A stretch of DNA of 64,000 nucleotides. Origin: Cherax quadricarinatus. Taxonomy: Eukaryota > Arthropoda > Malacostraca > Decapoda > Parastacidae. This document shows, piece by piece, positions 43,701-56,225 of the stretch; within the stretch, counting starts at the first letter, position 1, and the number at the start of each line of letters is the position of its first letter. Location: NCBI RefSeq assembly GCF_038502225.1, contig NW_027195368.1:143065-207064 (forward strand), written 5' to 3'. Below the pieces are notes generated by a model that saw only the letters and a list, made by a program, of their open reading frames with translations, did not search any database and was not told the DNA's origin. The position numbers and the translations under genes are program-made.

Positions 43701-45959
43701 CCTTGCATTATTTCTTTAAACCCCCTTGACATATCCTCTTAGTTCCTCTTCAGTTGACGCACCCGGGAAATTGTCCATAAGATTATTTCCCAATTATTTC
43801 GCCAGTGGCCCACCTGTGCATTAAGGCTGCAATGTCGCCTGAAGTAAGAAAATTTTTATTTAACTGTTTATTAATTATTTCATTATAACGTCAAAAATTT
43901 TTTTATCTTGCCCAGTTCGCAGAGTTTTTTTAATGTCCATACGTCATCCTTAATTAGTGATAATTCGGGACGGTTTAGCCCCGGTCGCACCCAGAATTCA
44001 GAGTCAAATTTAACACCCTTCGGGTATTGTTCCGAGAAAAGGGAATGATCTGACTTTCCTCATTTATATTAATCCTCATCCCTAGCCCAAAATTAGACTG
44101 GTTAACATCATCCTCGATAAAGAAAACTTGCTGGGGGCCCTTTAGAGGAAGACACCCTTGACTGTATTTACTCTTTCAAGTCATTATTACTAGGCGGTAG
44201 CCCCAATATTACATGGCCCGACCAGGTTGAGGAGGGACGATAGTTTTATTTATCCCCTTTTATCCTGTTTTACATCCCACCGGGAATTTTACCCCAGCTA
44301 GCCTTTTATTTTTTTAAACCCTTTTACATCACCCGTAGTGTCAGGTTATTAACATTGCATTATTGTCACCATTATTATAAAAATTTAAATACAACCCGCA
44401 TAACGAAAATTTTTTTTGTTGATTGATAGAACTATTCAATTTGGGGAAACCTTTACATTAGATTGTCTAGACATCTGATAAATCTTGTTCTTTCATTCTT
44501 TCTACTTTAATATCCAGAATTATGGGTTTACTTTTTATGAAATGAGTTTTTGAAGAAAAACAGCCCCCTTTTCCTTCCCTGACCTCTTATTAACTGGCCT
44601 TACTGGGGTATTTTTCCTCTTCCCTTGATGGGGGAACCACTATTACTGATTCTGTCTCTTGATATGTAAATTTAACCTTAATTTAAATTATTACCACTGA
44701 TATTATTTTTTTTTTTTTAGACTTGACAGATCTTCAGAATCATTATTTTATATCCTTAGAACTGCTCTTTGACTGGTCTGAATTGAACAATTAATTCTGA
44801 ATTTGTCGAACCCTCCTGACCATGCTCGGGAGGTTTGAAACACACCCTTTGCATTAATAGGTTATAACTCCTGGTAAAATTTTAATTTATTCAAAGCCTT
44901 ATTTTTTACAAGACATTTTTTCCTAAAATTTGTAGTTTGTTTAAATTAAACTTTCACTTCAACCATCTGCCAAAATTTTCCCCCAAGATCTTTTTCGTTT
45001 TTTAACCACAATTTGTATCACTAAAACACTTTAAAGACTAAATTAATTTTAATTATTGGTTGGTTCTTGATACATTAAACCCAAGCATTTGTATGTCTTC
45101 GCACATTTAAATAGCCTGTAATGATCTTTTTTACCAAAAATCCACGGACGTCAACCTTAACTAAATAGATCCAGTCATGGTTGAAAATTATTAATCACTG
45201 ATTATACAACTTAAGTAGGCCCATAAAGTTTTTTGCACTTTTTTTTATAAATCCTAAAAAGGGCTAGCAATTGGCCTAATTATATCCACCACAATCGATT
45301 AAATTTGTGTACTATATACCCACTTCCTTCAATCAGTCACTTAATTTTAAATAATTAATTCAGATAATTTTTTAAATTATCCGGTTTAGGGGCCCGGGGG
45401 CAATATGAAAATTTTAGGGGTTTACCTGTATGTCCCTCAAAAACATATAAGTGATCTCAGGGGGAGACAAAATATATTGTTACCAATCCCCCGGAAGACA
45501 TGTGAGAAAACCCCCCACATCTGGTACTGCAGGTGGACCAAAACCCCTCACAATCTTTTCATATCTACCAAGAAGTAAAAATTGGATAGCACCCACAAGT
45601 ACACCTAGTTTAATTGTGGACTGTATAGGTTATATTAGTTTAACGAATGGGGGAGGTTAACATTGATATATCCATCATAGAAAAACTTTGACATAATCCC
45701 CCATTTCCCAGATATTCTCTGGGGGTCATTTGATGTAGTGGATCACCCAAAACCCTATCCAATTACAACATACCTAACTGGGATCAGTCTGCTATAACTA
45801 GAAGGGTTATTAACTGTGGTGAGTTTCCCATTTCTCCATTCTCATTCCGATGTCCTGTTACACCGACACGTTCTTTTCCCAGCAGGCGAGGTATCGCGGT
45901 TTATCCTGATTTGTGAAGGGACCCTAAAAATTCACTATCCTCGGGGCGGAAAACAGGGA
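43701..45959. other. No gene identified
   Basis: AT-rich with many homopolymer runs. On the minus strand 44,110-44,040 gives GLGMRINMNE(E)SQIIPFS, faintly like the segment after an RT active site, but nothing around it supports an RT. The left boundary of copy C falls somewhere in 45,900-45,990. Confidence 0.45.
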
Positions 45960-48162
45960 CTCTTTTCATCGGGCAGGTGACTTATTTCATTTCCCGTTTC
46001 CCTCTTAACACGGCCTCGCTTCCCTTTGCCTTCATTTGACCCCCTTTTTGCCATCAAAAACATAAGGGGGAATTTCCATCCCGCTACCTGCCTCTAAAAA
46101 AATGCTCAAACTCCCCCCTTACAACCTGAGGAATAACGAAAGGGGCAGTCCAGGGAGTTGGAAACCCCGGGTGCCAAAACTGAAAATTGTTTTCACCCAA
46201 GACACGGTTAAGTTCTGCAATTTGGGGGAGGAGTAACAATTTTCGAGATTGCAGTGTTTGGTAATCTTGAAAGTCTCCCTCAGCCGGGCCCTTGGCAGGC
46301 ACGATCACCTGCCTGAGATTTTCGCCAAATTGACTAGGGAAAAAAGGCAAATTGGCGTTCAGTTACCCCCTGTTCCCCCCATCCCCAACCTCCTCCTTTA
46401 AACTCAGCCTTCGCCTATAAACGCGGGGAGAATTTTCCCGGGGTACTGACTCCTGAGTTCCCGTTGAATTTTTGTAACTATTTGCATGGTGGATTAGCTG
46501 GGACTTTTAACATTTGGGTTTAAAATGGGGGAAAGTCCCCCTTGGGGTGATTGAAAATGGAAAAACCTCAGCCATTTTTCCCCCTTGTTTATGGGGTAAG
46601 TTTCCCGTTTCCCTTTGGTTTCCCCCTAATCCCCCCTTTTCCATAGGGGAAAAAGGGACCCAGGCCAAAAGGCCCGGCCAGTGAACCAAATTTTTTAATC
46701 CCAAAATCCGTAAAGTTCTGTGTTGCATTTTCTTTTGGGGAGCGTTCTTTAGTGAATTTCTGCTTTCCCAAGAAAAAGTGGGGAATTTTTATCCTGGGTT
46801 TGGGATAACAAGAGTACAGGGTTGGTAACCAGACGCTTGGGCCCAGTGAATGCCCTTTTAAAAAATTACGCAGGGGCCATCACCCATATTGCCTGTGTCT
46901 AGCGGGAATACCCTTTTCCCTTCCCCTTTCCCCTCCTCGATTTGGAACTCAGCCTTTCCCCCCCTCATTTCCTTGGCTAGAGGCAGTTTTCCAGACCACA
47001 TGGGTGTTTGAGTCGTCCCCCGCCCCCCCATCTCAAGAGTGTCTTGTTGCCTGCCTGCCTCTGCAAGCGGGTGCCAGGTTTGGCGGGGTTTGGCAAGTAA
47101 ACAACGAGGCAGCACAAAAACCCAGCCAGAAAAGCTAAGGCAGCCTGCAGTTATAGCTGTCCGGAGATGTCTGATATTCTGCAGTGCTGCTGGATACCAG
47201 TGTTTCCTGTAGTGGCTTGAGAAAAATTTGACAATTGCAGTGCTGACATTTTGAGGGGGAACCAGAGGTTCCTTAAAACAATTTTGGGTGTTTGGGCTTG
47301 CACAGTAAACATTCATCTTCATACGTGCTAGAAGTGTTGGCCCGTTTTCCCCAACAGTTAATTGCCCCTTAAAAGCCTGTATTAAGATTTTAAAAGGCCA
47401 GAGGTACTGCAGGTGGACTTTTTTGATAAAATTGTAATACATTTGCTCAGTGTAACTGAACTATTAAATACGGTTACATAATTGTTTTTTCCGTGTCATT
47501 GTTGTGTTTTCAATACATTTTCTCGTTCAGACTGAAATTTTACTGCAAAATTTCCCGAAATTTCAAATTGCAGTGTTCATCTGTGATGTAGTGTTAACTT
47601 ATGCTTTGTTTTTTTACTGTAACAAGTTTACCCATAATGTTGGGTTTATGAATCTTTTTTAGAAATTTTTTCCTTTTTAAACGTGTTAAGCAAGAGTCAG
47701 CCTGTTCATCTATTTTCCCTGCCATCTCATCAGTGGGTTTAGCGCCAGTTAAATTTAATAGTAACAATTTGTCATTATACTTCATTACTTTGGGAAATTT
47801 TTTTAGACTATTTGATCAACTTGATTGTAGTGTTTAACTTCTGATACACTTAATGACTGCAGACACGCACTGACACATAATAAACACATTAAAACGCGGG
47901 GCCCGAAGCCCTAGTGGCCCTTTAAAATTAGGTGTTTAAGACCAGGTGACCCTTCACCATATTTACATCAAAAAAGTGTATTCTATGAAAAATGTCCCTT
48001 GGGTTTTTGGAACACTTTCATACATAAAGGTGTGTAGAATTGTTTAGGTATTTTCATCTATCTACAGCTGCACACTTATGTTTTAACATGTATAAATAGT
48101 AATGTGAGTTACGGATGGAAAGGAAGTCAACCAAGTGATTTATCTCATTGTCAGTAACATTA

Positions 48163-48201
<39 letters not shown>

Positions 48202-48384
48202 TAATTTGTTAAAAACATGGTTGGGGAAAAGGTTTCTTCACTTTTTGTGATGTCTGCTATTTTATTATTTCAGTGAGGTACTTAGGTGATAGCCTGAACT
48301 ATCTCAAGTGGGTTATCATTTGAACCTCTTTTTTTAATGTGATGTATGTCAGAATTCAAATTTTTATGCTCATTACCTTTTTCT

Positions 48385-48441
<57 letters not shown>
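48385..48441 (+). repeat. TC microsatellite in copy C leader
   Basis: (TC)n of about 55 bases, inside the segment that element A lacks. Confidence 0.95.
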
Positions 48442-48442
<1 letters not shown>

Positions 48443-48639
48443 TTTTTTTTTTGGTTCATCTTTGTTTTTGTATGGGTTAAGACCTCCCTGTACCATCCAT
48501 TATATCATTATATGTAATATTATTAAAACAAAGAGGTCTCTGAGTTTTTTTGGGGGGGTTGTTGGGGAGTGGTGGTGGTCTGGGTTGGTATGGTTGAGTT
48601 TCTTTTAACTTTAGACTTGTGTCTTGATCTATTTGGACT

Positions 48640-50182
48640 TCGACTTTGTATGAATATTTGCCTTCAAAGTAAGGAAAGGTGGAGGAATTCTTGTGTTTTG
48701 AGTCTTAACCCCGAAAATCACTGGCAAACATGGCCTGTCATGAGGGAAACCCATTTCTGCAGGGGATAAATGATGATACTTCCCGACCTTTAAAAATAAA
48801 CAAAAGAAAAAAGTGGGAAAAGGGGAGAGCGCGACGTAGTAGCCATTTACTCGTAAAATGGATAAAACGTCCTTTGGGGACAGAGGTCAAGAAGTCTTTC
48901 AAAAGGGAAAAATGTTTGCTGAAATTCCCGAAACACCCCGCGCCCCAAGGGGATGGCAAGGAAGCTGTAAACAAATCCCAACTCAAAGGGTCCAATGGGA
49001 AAAAAAACACAACTTTTTTTTTGTGGAAAGAATAAAAGTGATCAATGATCTACTTGAATTTTGGGGGTATTGTGCCCGACCCCAAACAGACACTCCCCCT
49101 TTAAAAATGGGGCGTATCATAAACTTGGGTCCCCTCTGCATGGACCCATCCCATCTGACTCTAAGTGAGATATCATCGTAAAAAAACTTGGGAAAAACCC
49201 AAATTTCCCTTGGGGTCCTGGGCCCCCCGAATATCTGGGTGGTTTACGTTTCCTAAACATCGAAGTGTACCTACCCCCAAACGAGGTGTTTCAAAAGCCA
49301 GCACTTTCCCTGTTGCAGTAGACTGTGGGGTACTCATTTTGGTGTGGTGGTGTGAAAAAAATTCCACTAGAGAAAGCACAGTAGGCCCTGACAGCCAAAA
49401 ATTTAAGGGATTAACTGTAAAAAAGGGGTTAAAATTTTTACAAGGGTGATCAGCCCAACAACCTTCGAGGAAAAACCCGATAACAGTCCTTTAATGGTAA
49501 TGAGGATTAAAACCCGTCTTCCAAGCCAGATCTGAGACTGAACCTCTGCAAAGTGTGCAAAAACCCCACCTCACTGCAAAACTGGTGATACCAGAATGCC
49601 ATCCCCACCAGCTGTGGGGGAGCTAGCCATCCTGCTGCACATATGGAACTACTGGTCTGCCATACAGATACCTATGGTAACCGAATATGGGGGTGAGTTT
49701 TTCATTTCTCCCAAACACACCTACAACAGTCAGACGGGCAACAAGGGAACCTCCTGGAAATTGAGATGAGTCAGAGCAAGGACTCCTCAATGAATGATGA
49801 AACAAAAACACTAATGTAACCATGGTCCCGTTAAGGTGATAGGTGTTTAAAGACTAACCCAAATTTCCATCCCCGGAGAGGCATTGATCTCCCGACCTTC
49901 CTCATATTATAAAAAATTTCCAGAAAAAAATTTAGCATCTTGAAAAGATCCCGACAAGTTTAATAAATATAGAAATCAGGATGATCTTTGAGCATGGGAT
50001 GATGTCAAAAGTGCAGCAATTCCGTTCAGCTCCAGATTGTGAGAAAAAGCCCATAACTCTTGCCTTCAAAACTTGCCCATAACTGGTCCAAAATGCCGAA
50101 AATGCTTAAAAAAAAAGGTTTGAAGATAAAAACGTACAAACTATGCTTTTGTTTAAGATCTGCACACTGCAGTCAAAGCATA
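48640..50182 (+). pseudogene. Copy C ORF1 remnant
   Basis: Aligns with A ORF1. An ATG at 48,730 (MACHEGNPFLQ) lies in about 28 bases that A lacks just before TTTCTGCAG. The knuckle region (49,285-49,440) is damaged, and the C-terminal region near 50,140-50,180 ends at AAAGCATAA as in A. Frames break every few codons. Informative mainly for the start-codon question of A. Confidence 0.85.
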
Positions 50183-50216
50183 ATGTTTTACCCTCTTATA
50201 GAAGTTGTTCTCACCA

Positions 50217-53200
50217 ATGGATCATTACAAAACTTTTTATGGAACATTGCTTTCCCTCAGGAAGGTTGCCCGACTTAACATCATATTAGTGCAGCCAAGA
50301 ATATTGATGTCATCTGTTTGCAGGAAAGTAGATTGAAAGATGGAGCACCCCCACCAAACTTGCCTGGATATGCAGCTTATAACCAAGGTCAACCCAAATG
50401 TTGTGTGATGTATGTCAGAAAGAACTTACATTCCTCCTTTCCTTGCAGAGCGAGTTAAAGCAGATATGGTGTCAAAAATATGCAGGGGTTTTTTCCCCTA
50501 AAATTTTTTAAACTCTATGCCCAGCAACCAGCTTCGACCTGATGCTTTCCAGATCGCATCAAAGTGAACCTACCATCATTCTGGGATTTTAATGCCAGAC
50601 ATAAGAATATTGGTGGTCTTTACAAACACAAATGGAACTAAACAGGAGTTGCTGAATGGCATGATAATGTTCGAATTGTGGGGACTACTGAGCCTACTCC
50701 TTAGGGGGCATACTAGATCTGTGTCTTGTTTAATACATCATATAAGATAGACTCTTCATATTGATGACTTCTCGTCACTTCCCCAAAACTAACAACTGTC
50801 AATCTTGATCACATTCCAGCAATCAAGGAGCTAAATACAGAAAGGAAACTTTTTTCAAACCAGAACACAGGAAACTTTATTAACCACTTTGATCAATGGA
50901 TAAAATTCAAACTGGCACCCAAAAAAATTTTAAAGATGATTTAATTCCACTATTGAGAGTGTTCTCAAGATCAAGGGCAGGGAAAAGAAAAAAGACCCCC
51001 ACTTAAAAAACAATAAAACCAAATTAAATATATAAAGATCCCCATGCAAACTAACACATGCAGCAGGGGGGATTGTAAAGATACCGAATGAGAACCCCCC
51101 GACCTGCCAGAAGTTCAAATCATAAAAAGAAGGAATAGAAAGGAAGAACTTAGGCAACAGGAATGGGAAATTTGTTAGTGGGTTAAAAGGTCCACCCCTT
51201 TGAGTTTGGCTTGAAAATTAAAAAAAAAACCAGGAAAAAAACTGGCAATGTTTCTCATCCCCTTTTTCTTTAAAAGCAAAACCTCATAAATGACTGGTCC
51301 CAAAAAATCCGGCATGAAAACCTTTCCCTCTAATTAAAAAAATTTTTAAGTACTTTGAAGAAATGTTGAAACTGATTAATTTTTTGAGCCAAAAATTGAT
51401 GAGAGTGATTGCCTTTACCGAGTATGAATTGATAAGAAACCAAAAGGGCATCAACTCTCCCCGGAGAGGATGAGAAAACCATGAATTCTCAGAACTCTGG
51501 CACGTGCCGATAACCCCCTTTTTTGGGACTGTTAATCTCAGTTACATTGAGGGCTTTTTCCTACTTCCTGACCAATAGTCCATTTGCCTTCCCCAAACCC
51601 CAACAGCCTGATACATTTAGGCCGATCCCTTAACTAGTTGTCTTTTAAAACTTTTTAAAGAATGATGCTTAACAGATTGAAGAATCGAATAACTTTCCCC
51701 TACCTCATGGGGTTCAGAAAGGTAAAAAGGGGCAGAACTGATTTCCACCTTCTCACTGCACACACCTCTACTGTTTTTCCACTTTTCTTGGGTCTAAAAT
51801 CTGCATTTGATATTGCAAACAGAACCGTTATACTTGAACTAGCCAAATAATATTTGGTGCTTCTTGCTGGATAATAGGGTACCTGTCAAAAAGGTATCCT
51901 CTGTCCCTTTTTCCCAAAGGGTTAGAAGTGATTCTAAAGAAATGTCTTTAGGGACCCAGGAGGGGTTCTTAGTCCCAGTATTTAATATTCTGATTAATGT
52001 TCAAATGCTCTACCTGCCCACCAAACATATAGCTATAATTGTGATGATATCATGATCCATACAACAGGGCATAAGAAGATGAATACCATTCTTAATGAAG
52101 TTCAAGCAATTTGTAATCGACTACCTCATAAATCTTCCTCTAAACAAAGATATTAACAAGCAAAAAGACATCCCCCCCCCCTCTATTTGCAGGGTGAACA
52201 AGCTGTTTAAAAATTTTCAGATATCTTGGTGTAGATTTCCCCTTTTTCAAATCCACTTACCACAATAAACAAAAAATGTAAAAAACTAGGGTAAATGCTC
52301 TCAAAGCTGTTTTGGGTCAATCCCAACTATGGTCAATTTAGAATCGAGAATGATGTACATACCTATTTAGGTCTAATTGATTATGTTTTCCCCCGTTTAT
52401 TTGCTAGAGAAAAATTCCTCCGACCCTTTTTGGGGAACAAAAAGCTTCAGGAATTCTTGGCTGTCCCCAGATCTACAAAAAATTCTTAAATGAGGGAAAG
52501 GGGCTTGGTATTTCTTATCATGTAGGTTGTTGGAAAATTTAAAACTGTATCATTAGAATGTTGGGAAAAAACCCGACACTTCACATTCCAAGTGTCTAGA
52601 GGTAAATCACACAGATTAAATGGATTGTGAAAACGTGCAATTGCATTGTTTTTTAACCTGCATGAACTGTATCACTGTAGGCAAAAAGAGCATTTCACCC
52701 TCCATGGAAGATGGTTCATTTAATATCACAACCTAAAGTCCCCCCCAAGAAGCTCATTGCTAGTAATCCCCTTCCTTAAATCTCTTTTTAGAAACTGTCA
52801 AAAAAAATTTTTTGCCTAGCTTTAGTAATAAGTTATCACAAGTTATATACAGTGGATCTAAAGAGTCTTCTGGCAAGGTGCATCTGCCTTTTGCCACCTC
52901 CTAGTTAAGAACGATAATAAAGTTTTTGAGAGGGATAAATTAACGGGTCTACACTGCAAACTGTTTTTGCAATCCCCAAAGGGGCTAAAGCTAACCTATG
53001 ACACTGGCGACTTTCATCTACTGATTCTATGTTTTATTGAAGGGTCTTGCATATAATGCTCCAACAAAACCCTTTGGGGCCAAAAAAAAAAATTTGGGGC
53101 GAATTAATTTCAATTTCTATGGGTCCCATCACATTGATTACTCCTTCAGATTAAATGTTAGCCAAGAAGAGTATCCCGAAGGAGAAGAAATACAATTTTT

Positions 53201-53575
53201 ATAACTTTTCAATTTTGGGAAAAATATTAGGAGAAAGTAAATAAAAGATGATTGTTATAGGAAAAGGTTTGAACCCAAAAACTAAACCCCCTAGATAAAT
53301 GAACGTAATAAGTATGTTTATGGGCAACCCCGTGAACAGACTTGATGGTGTGGCCAGGCTTAGGGTTCGACTTCTGGCAGTTTGGGGGAAAACAGATGAT
53401 GATCAAAAAAAATGAAATTTGATCAGGGATTGGTCACTTCTTGAACACATGTTTAATTGTCCATTATTAGGAATACAGAGACAGACATTAATAACCTATT
53501 GAATGTAAGAATCTTATTAATAAAAAGATACCCGATATACAAGCAAATTTCCCAAATTTGCTTTAAAGATAAGGA
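50217..53575 (+). pseudogene. Copy C ORF2 remnant
   Basis: Aligns with A ORF2 throughout, including the endonuclease (50,300-50,800), RT (FLGLKSAFDIANRTVI near 51,790; the GTP/LSP block near 51,955; the YADD site reduced near 52,035) and RNase H (52,840-53,200). Dozens of frameshifts, almost all small indels beside homopolymers, and few plain substitutions. Confidence 0.9.
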
Positions 53576-53707
53576 ACTATAGATATGAATATAAATCCAA
53601 ATTTTTCCGTTTAACTTTGGGGGCCCAGTTCCGTTTTGTATCCCATCTGTGCGTTTTACAGGGTGGATAAGGTTAAAAAACAGCCACTTGGGGGCAAAAA
53701 CAAATCT

Positions 53708-54139
53708 GGCTGGGCAAACCCAAAGATTGAAAAATTCCCCGTGCAAAAACGCCAAATGATGGAAAAGCTTTCCCATCGAAGACGCCAATTGTAAAACCAT
53801 TCTCGACGCCATTCGGTAAAGTTCTTATTTCAGACGCTACAATGATCGGGAAAGCTCCCCCAGTCGCAAGACGCCAAGGACCTGAATTTCGTTTGTTTTT
53901 AACCCCGGGGGGTTATCCACCGGGTAACCGAAATCAGCATTCATCGAGGACTGTCTGACATATATTTTGGGGACTGACCCAAAAACATAATTGCTTATCA
54001 ATTTTGCCCCCATATCGCCTCCCCCGGGTGACTGCATCATTGATTGCTGTACAGTTAAGTATACTATCTGGCGTTAATTTATCATCACCCCCAGCTCAGT
54101 CTGGGCAGATTTAGATTTTTAAAGAAATGGGAGTTATTG
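53708..54139. other. No gene seen
   Basis: Low-complexity-free but unassigned sequence with the same indel-prone texture; GACGCCA recurs several times (53,748, 53,782, 53,808, 53,872). Confidence 0.5.
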
Positions 54140-54392
54140 TTCCTATCCATCCTGGGATGGTAGCGTAAAGCAAGGATCACACAAAAAGGGGTTAACAGGT
54201 CATAGGGTTTTTTTTTATAATAAGTTATAAGTTTTTCAGGTATAAAAAATACAGTTACATAGAATTATATAAAAAGCATAGTGTAGAGAAACCCAGGGTC
54301 ACCCAAAAAGCAGACAGAGTGACTTATTTCCCTTTATTTCACTTATCTGTTACATGCAAATTTAGGGAAATTTGTTTGTATATCTGGTATCT
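54140..54392 (-). mobile_element. A-family 3' end scrap with another LINE tail inside
   Basis: 54,143-54,200 is the reverse complement of an A-like 3' UTR (CCATCCTGGGATGGTAGCG). 54,340-54,392 is the end of ORF2 (TTATCTGTTACATGCAAATT ... TGGTATCTTATTTT). Between them, 54,215-54,335 matches the 3' tail seen again at 56,226-56,345 (AGTTACATAGAATTAT ... AGAGTGACTTATTTCC), so one tail fragment appears inserted in another. Confidence 0.68.
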
Positions 54393-54744
54393 TATTTTTT
54401 TATTTATTTATTTAGAAATTTTACATACAAACAGAGGTACAAAAAAACAGGTAAGAGCAAAAGCCAAAAACCCCTTATATGCAAGCATTGGGGGGCTTAA
54501 AAAACAAGATTAACTACAATGATGAAATCAGTGATAAGAAATTTTAAAAATTTAAAAAAAATTAAAAGGTATTACAAAGACAGGTCCTATGGTTGCATGA
54601 TTGCTGTTCATTCAGTAGAATGGAGTATTCTGTGGTAGTGTATTTAAAAAAAAAAGTTAGGTTTAACATTTGTGTGATAAAATTTTGAGTACATTTGGGA
54701 TATACAATTTATATGGTTCAGTTATTCAGTTATTTATTATTCAG
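54393..54744 (-). mobile_element. Probable LINE 3' UTR, minus strand
   Basis: Starts with (TTTA)n at 54,393-54,415, as expected for a minus-strand tail, followed by non-coding sequence. It may be the 3' end of the RT-2 LINE whose coding part is at 55,840-56,225 and 58,560-59,400. Confidence 0.45.
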
Positions 54745-55830
54745 CGAAAAAAATGCTGCAAAGGAATAACGGGAAAAGTCGGTCGATGGATCTAAAATTT
54801 TCCCCACTAACAAAACCCAAAGTAGTCGTCAAAGAGTAAAGCCCGAGGCAGCTACGGTGGCTCTGTTCAAAAGGGCCCAATACTCCCCCATCTTTTTCCC
54901 CTCATCCTCATACCCGGGAAAAAAGGATGCACCACAGCACGTGCCCCTTTGCAGATGACACCGAATCTGCATGACAGTGTCCTTCCATTGCAGACACTGA
55001 AAACTGGGAGACATCAACCAAATCTTCAGTGGCCAAAAAAACAATAGAAGTTCAACGATGAAAATTTAATTACTGATAGGGGCATGAGGAAATTAAATTT
55101 TCATCAGAGTACAAAAAAAATTTTGGCCAAAAAAAGAGCAAACACCAACGTCAAAGACCTGGGGGTGATCATGTGGGGAGGATCTCACCTTCAAGGACCA
55201 TAACATTGTATCAATCGCATCTGCAGAAAAATGACAGGATGGTTTGGAAAAACCTTAAAAACTAGGGGGCCGCCCGATGCCTTTCAGGTCATTGTTCATC
55301 TAGGCTGGAATATTGCTGCACATAACAGCACCTTTCAAGGGGGGGAAATTGCCACCAAAAAATGTACAGAAATTTTCAGGCACATAACAGGTCACCTAAA
55401 TTTTGGGGCCCTGGGGTTTCCCTAAACCTGTTTTCCCTGAAGGGGGGAGGTTCATGATTATATACACCTGGAAAATCCAGAGGACTAGTACCGAACTTGA
55501 CACAAAATCACTCTTGAAAGCAAAAGACTTGGCAGACGATGCACCATCCTCCAATGAAAAGCAGGGCATAGCACGTTAAGAGACCATAAATAAGTGTCGG
55601 GGGCCGAGACGCAACTCCCTTTCCCAGCACACATAAGGGATTCCCAACAGCCCCCCTGGCAGTCTTCGCTGGCACGGGACAAGCCCAAAGTCATTTCCCG
55701 GATCACCCGGCTGTGGTCGGGTTGGTTTGGGGGTGCGGCCCCGGGCCAACCCCAGGGCCCGGTCCAGCCCGGGCCCGCGGGGGTTGACCCTGAACTCTCC
55801 AGGAAAACTCCAGGAAAACCAGGTATTTAT
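54745..55830 (+). pseudogene. LINE J copy, plus strand: RT to 3' end
   Basis: Third RT-containing J copy: FADDTESA-like site at about 54,950 (GCAGATGACACCGAATC), HLGWNIAAH near 55,300 and the C-terminal region up to 55,740. The tail at 55,795-55,822 has CTCCAGGAAAACTCCAGGAA, a two-copy tail repeat. Many indels. Confidence 0.8.
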
Positions 55831-55839
55831 TTTTTTTAG

Positions 55840-56225
55840 TGATAAGGAACTTTGAGAAGAGACAAATTTATAAACATAGGCATATTTACATAATAAATTT
55901 CCCATTTTGGGCCTTATGTGCATTGAGTTTTTGCTGGGTAAATGGACACGAGGAACACTGATCATGCCTTGTATTATGGTCATGTGTTCTGTTGAGGTTG
56001 GAGGATGTTTGAGGAGGGTTAATATCGAGTTAAGTGTTCTATGGAATAAGTGCAAAAAAGTATGGATGTTTGTATGGTGAGTAGGTTGAGTTTTTTGAAT
56101 TTTGGGAGGGGCCTGTATTTTTTATCATTCTAACTGCACCTTTGTTGGGAATTAGTGGTCTGAGATGGGGGTTTTAGCCCCATGCACAAATTCCATGGTG
56201 AGAGGGGGGAAATAAGAGTGATTAA
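55840..56225 (-). pseudogene. C-terminal part of an RT-2 type LINE
   Basis: Minus-strand text LFHRTLNSILTLLKHPPTST...MHIRPKMGNLL, as found after the RT in CR1-like LINEs. Probably continuous with 58,560-59,400 before LINE K inserted between them. Confidence 0.5.

Larger units (their letters stand above)
45960..53707 (+). mobile_element. Copy C of element A: near full length, indel-riddled
   Basis: Follows element A from its 5' UTR (46,020-46,200 equals A 1,310-1,500) through the T tract (48,163-48,200), ORF1 (about 48,640-50,182), ORF2 (50,217-53,575) and 3' UTR to AAAACAAATCT at about 53,707. Matching blocks are nearly identical, yet 1-3 base deletions and homopolymer gains occur every 10-20 bases. 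About 320 bp at 48,235-48,555, including a TC microsatellite, has no counterpart in A. Either a decayed copy or a poor consensus of a good one. Confidence 0.9.

Noticed and set aside
43981..44110. Minus-strand GLGMRINMNE text resembling a DIRS or LTR-type RT
   Set aside because: No active-site motif or flanking domain; too short and in noisy sequence.
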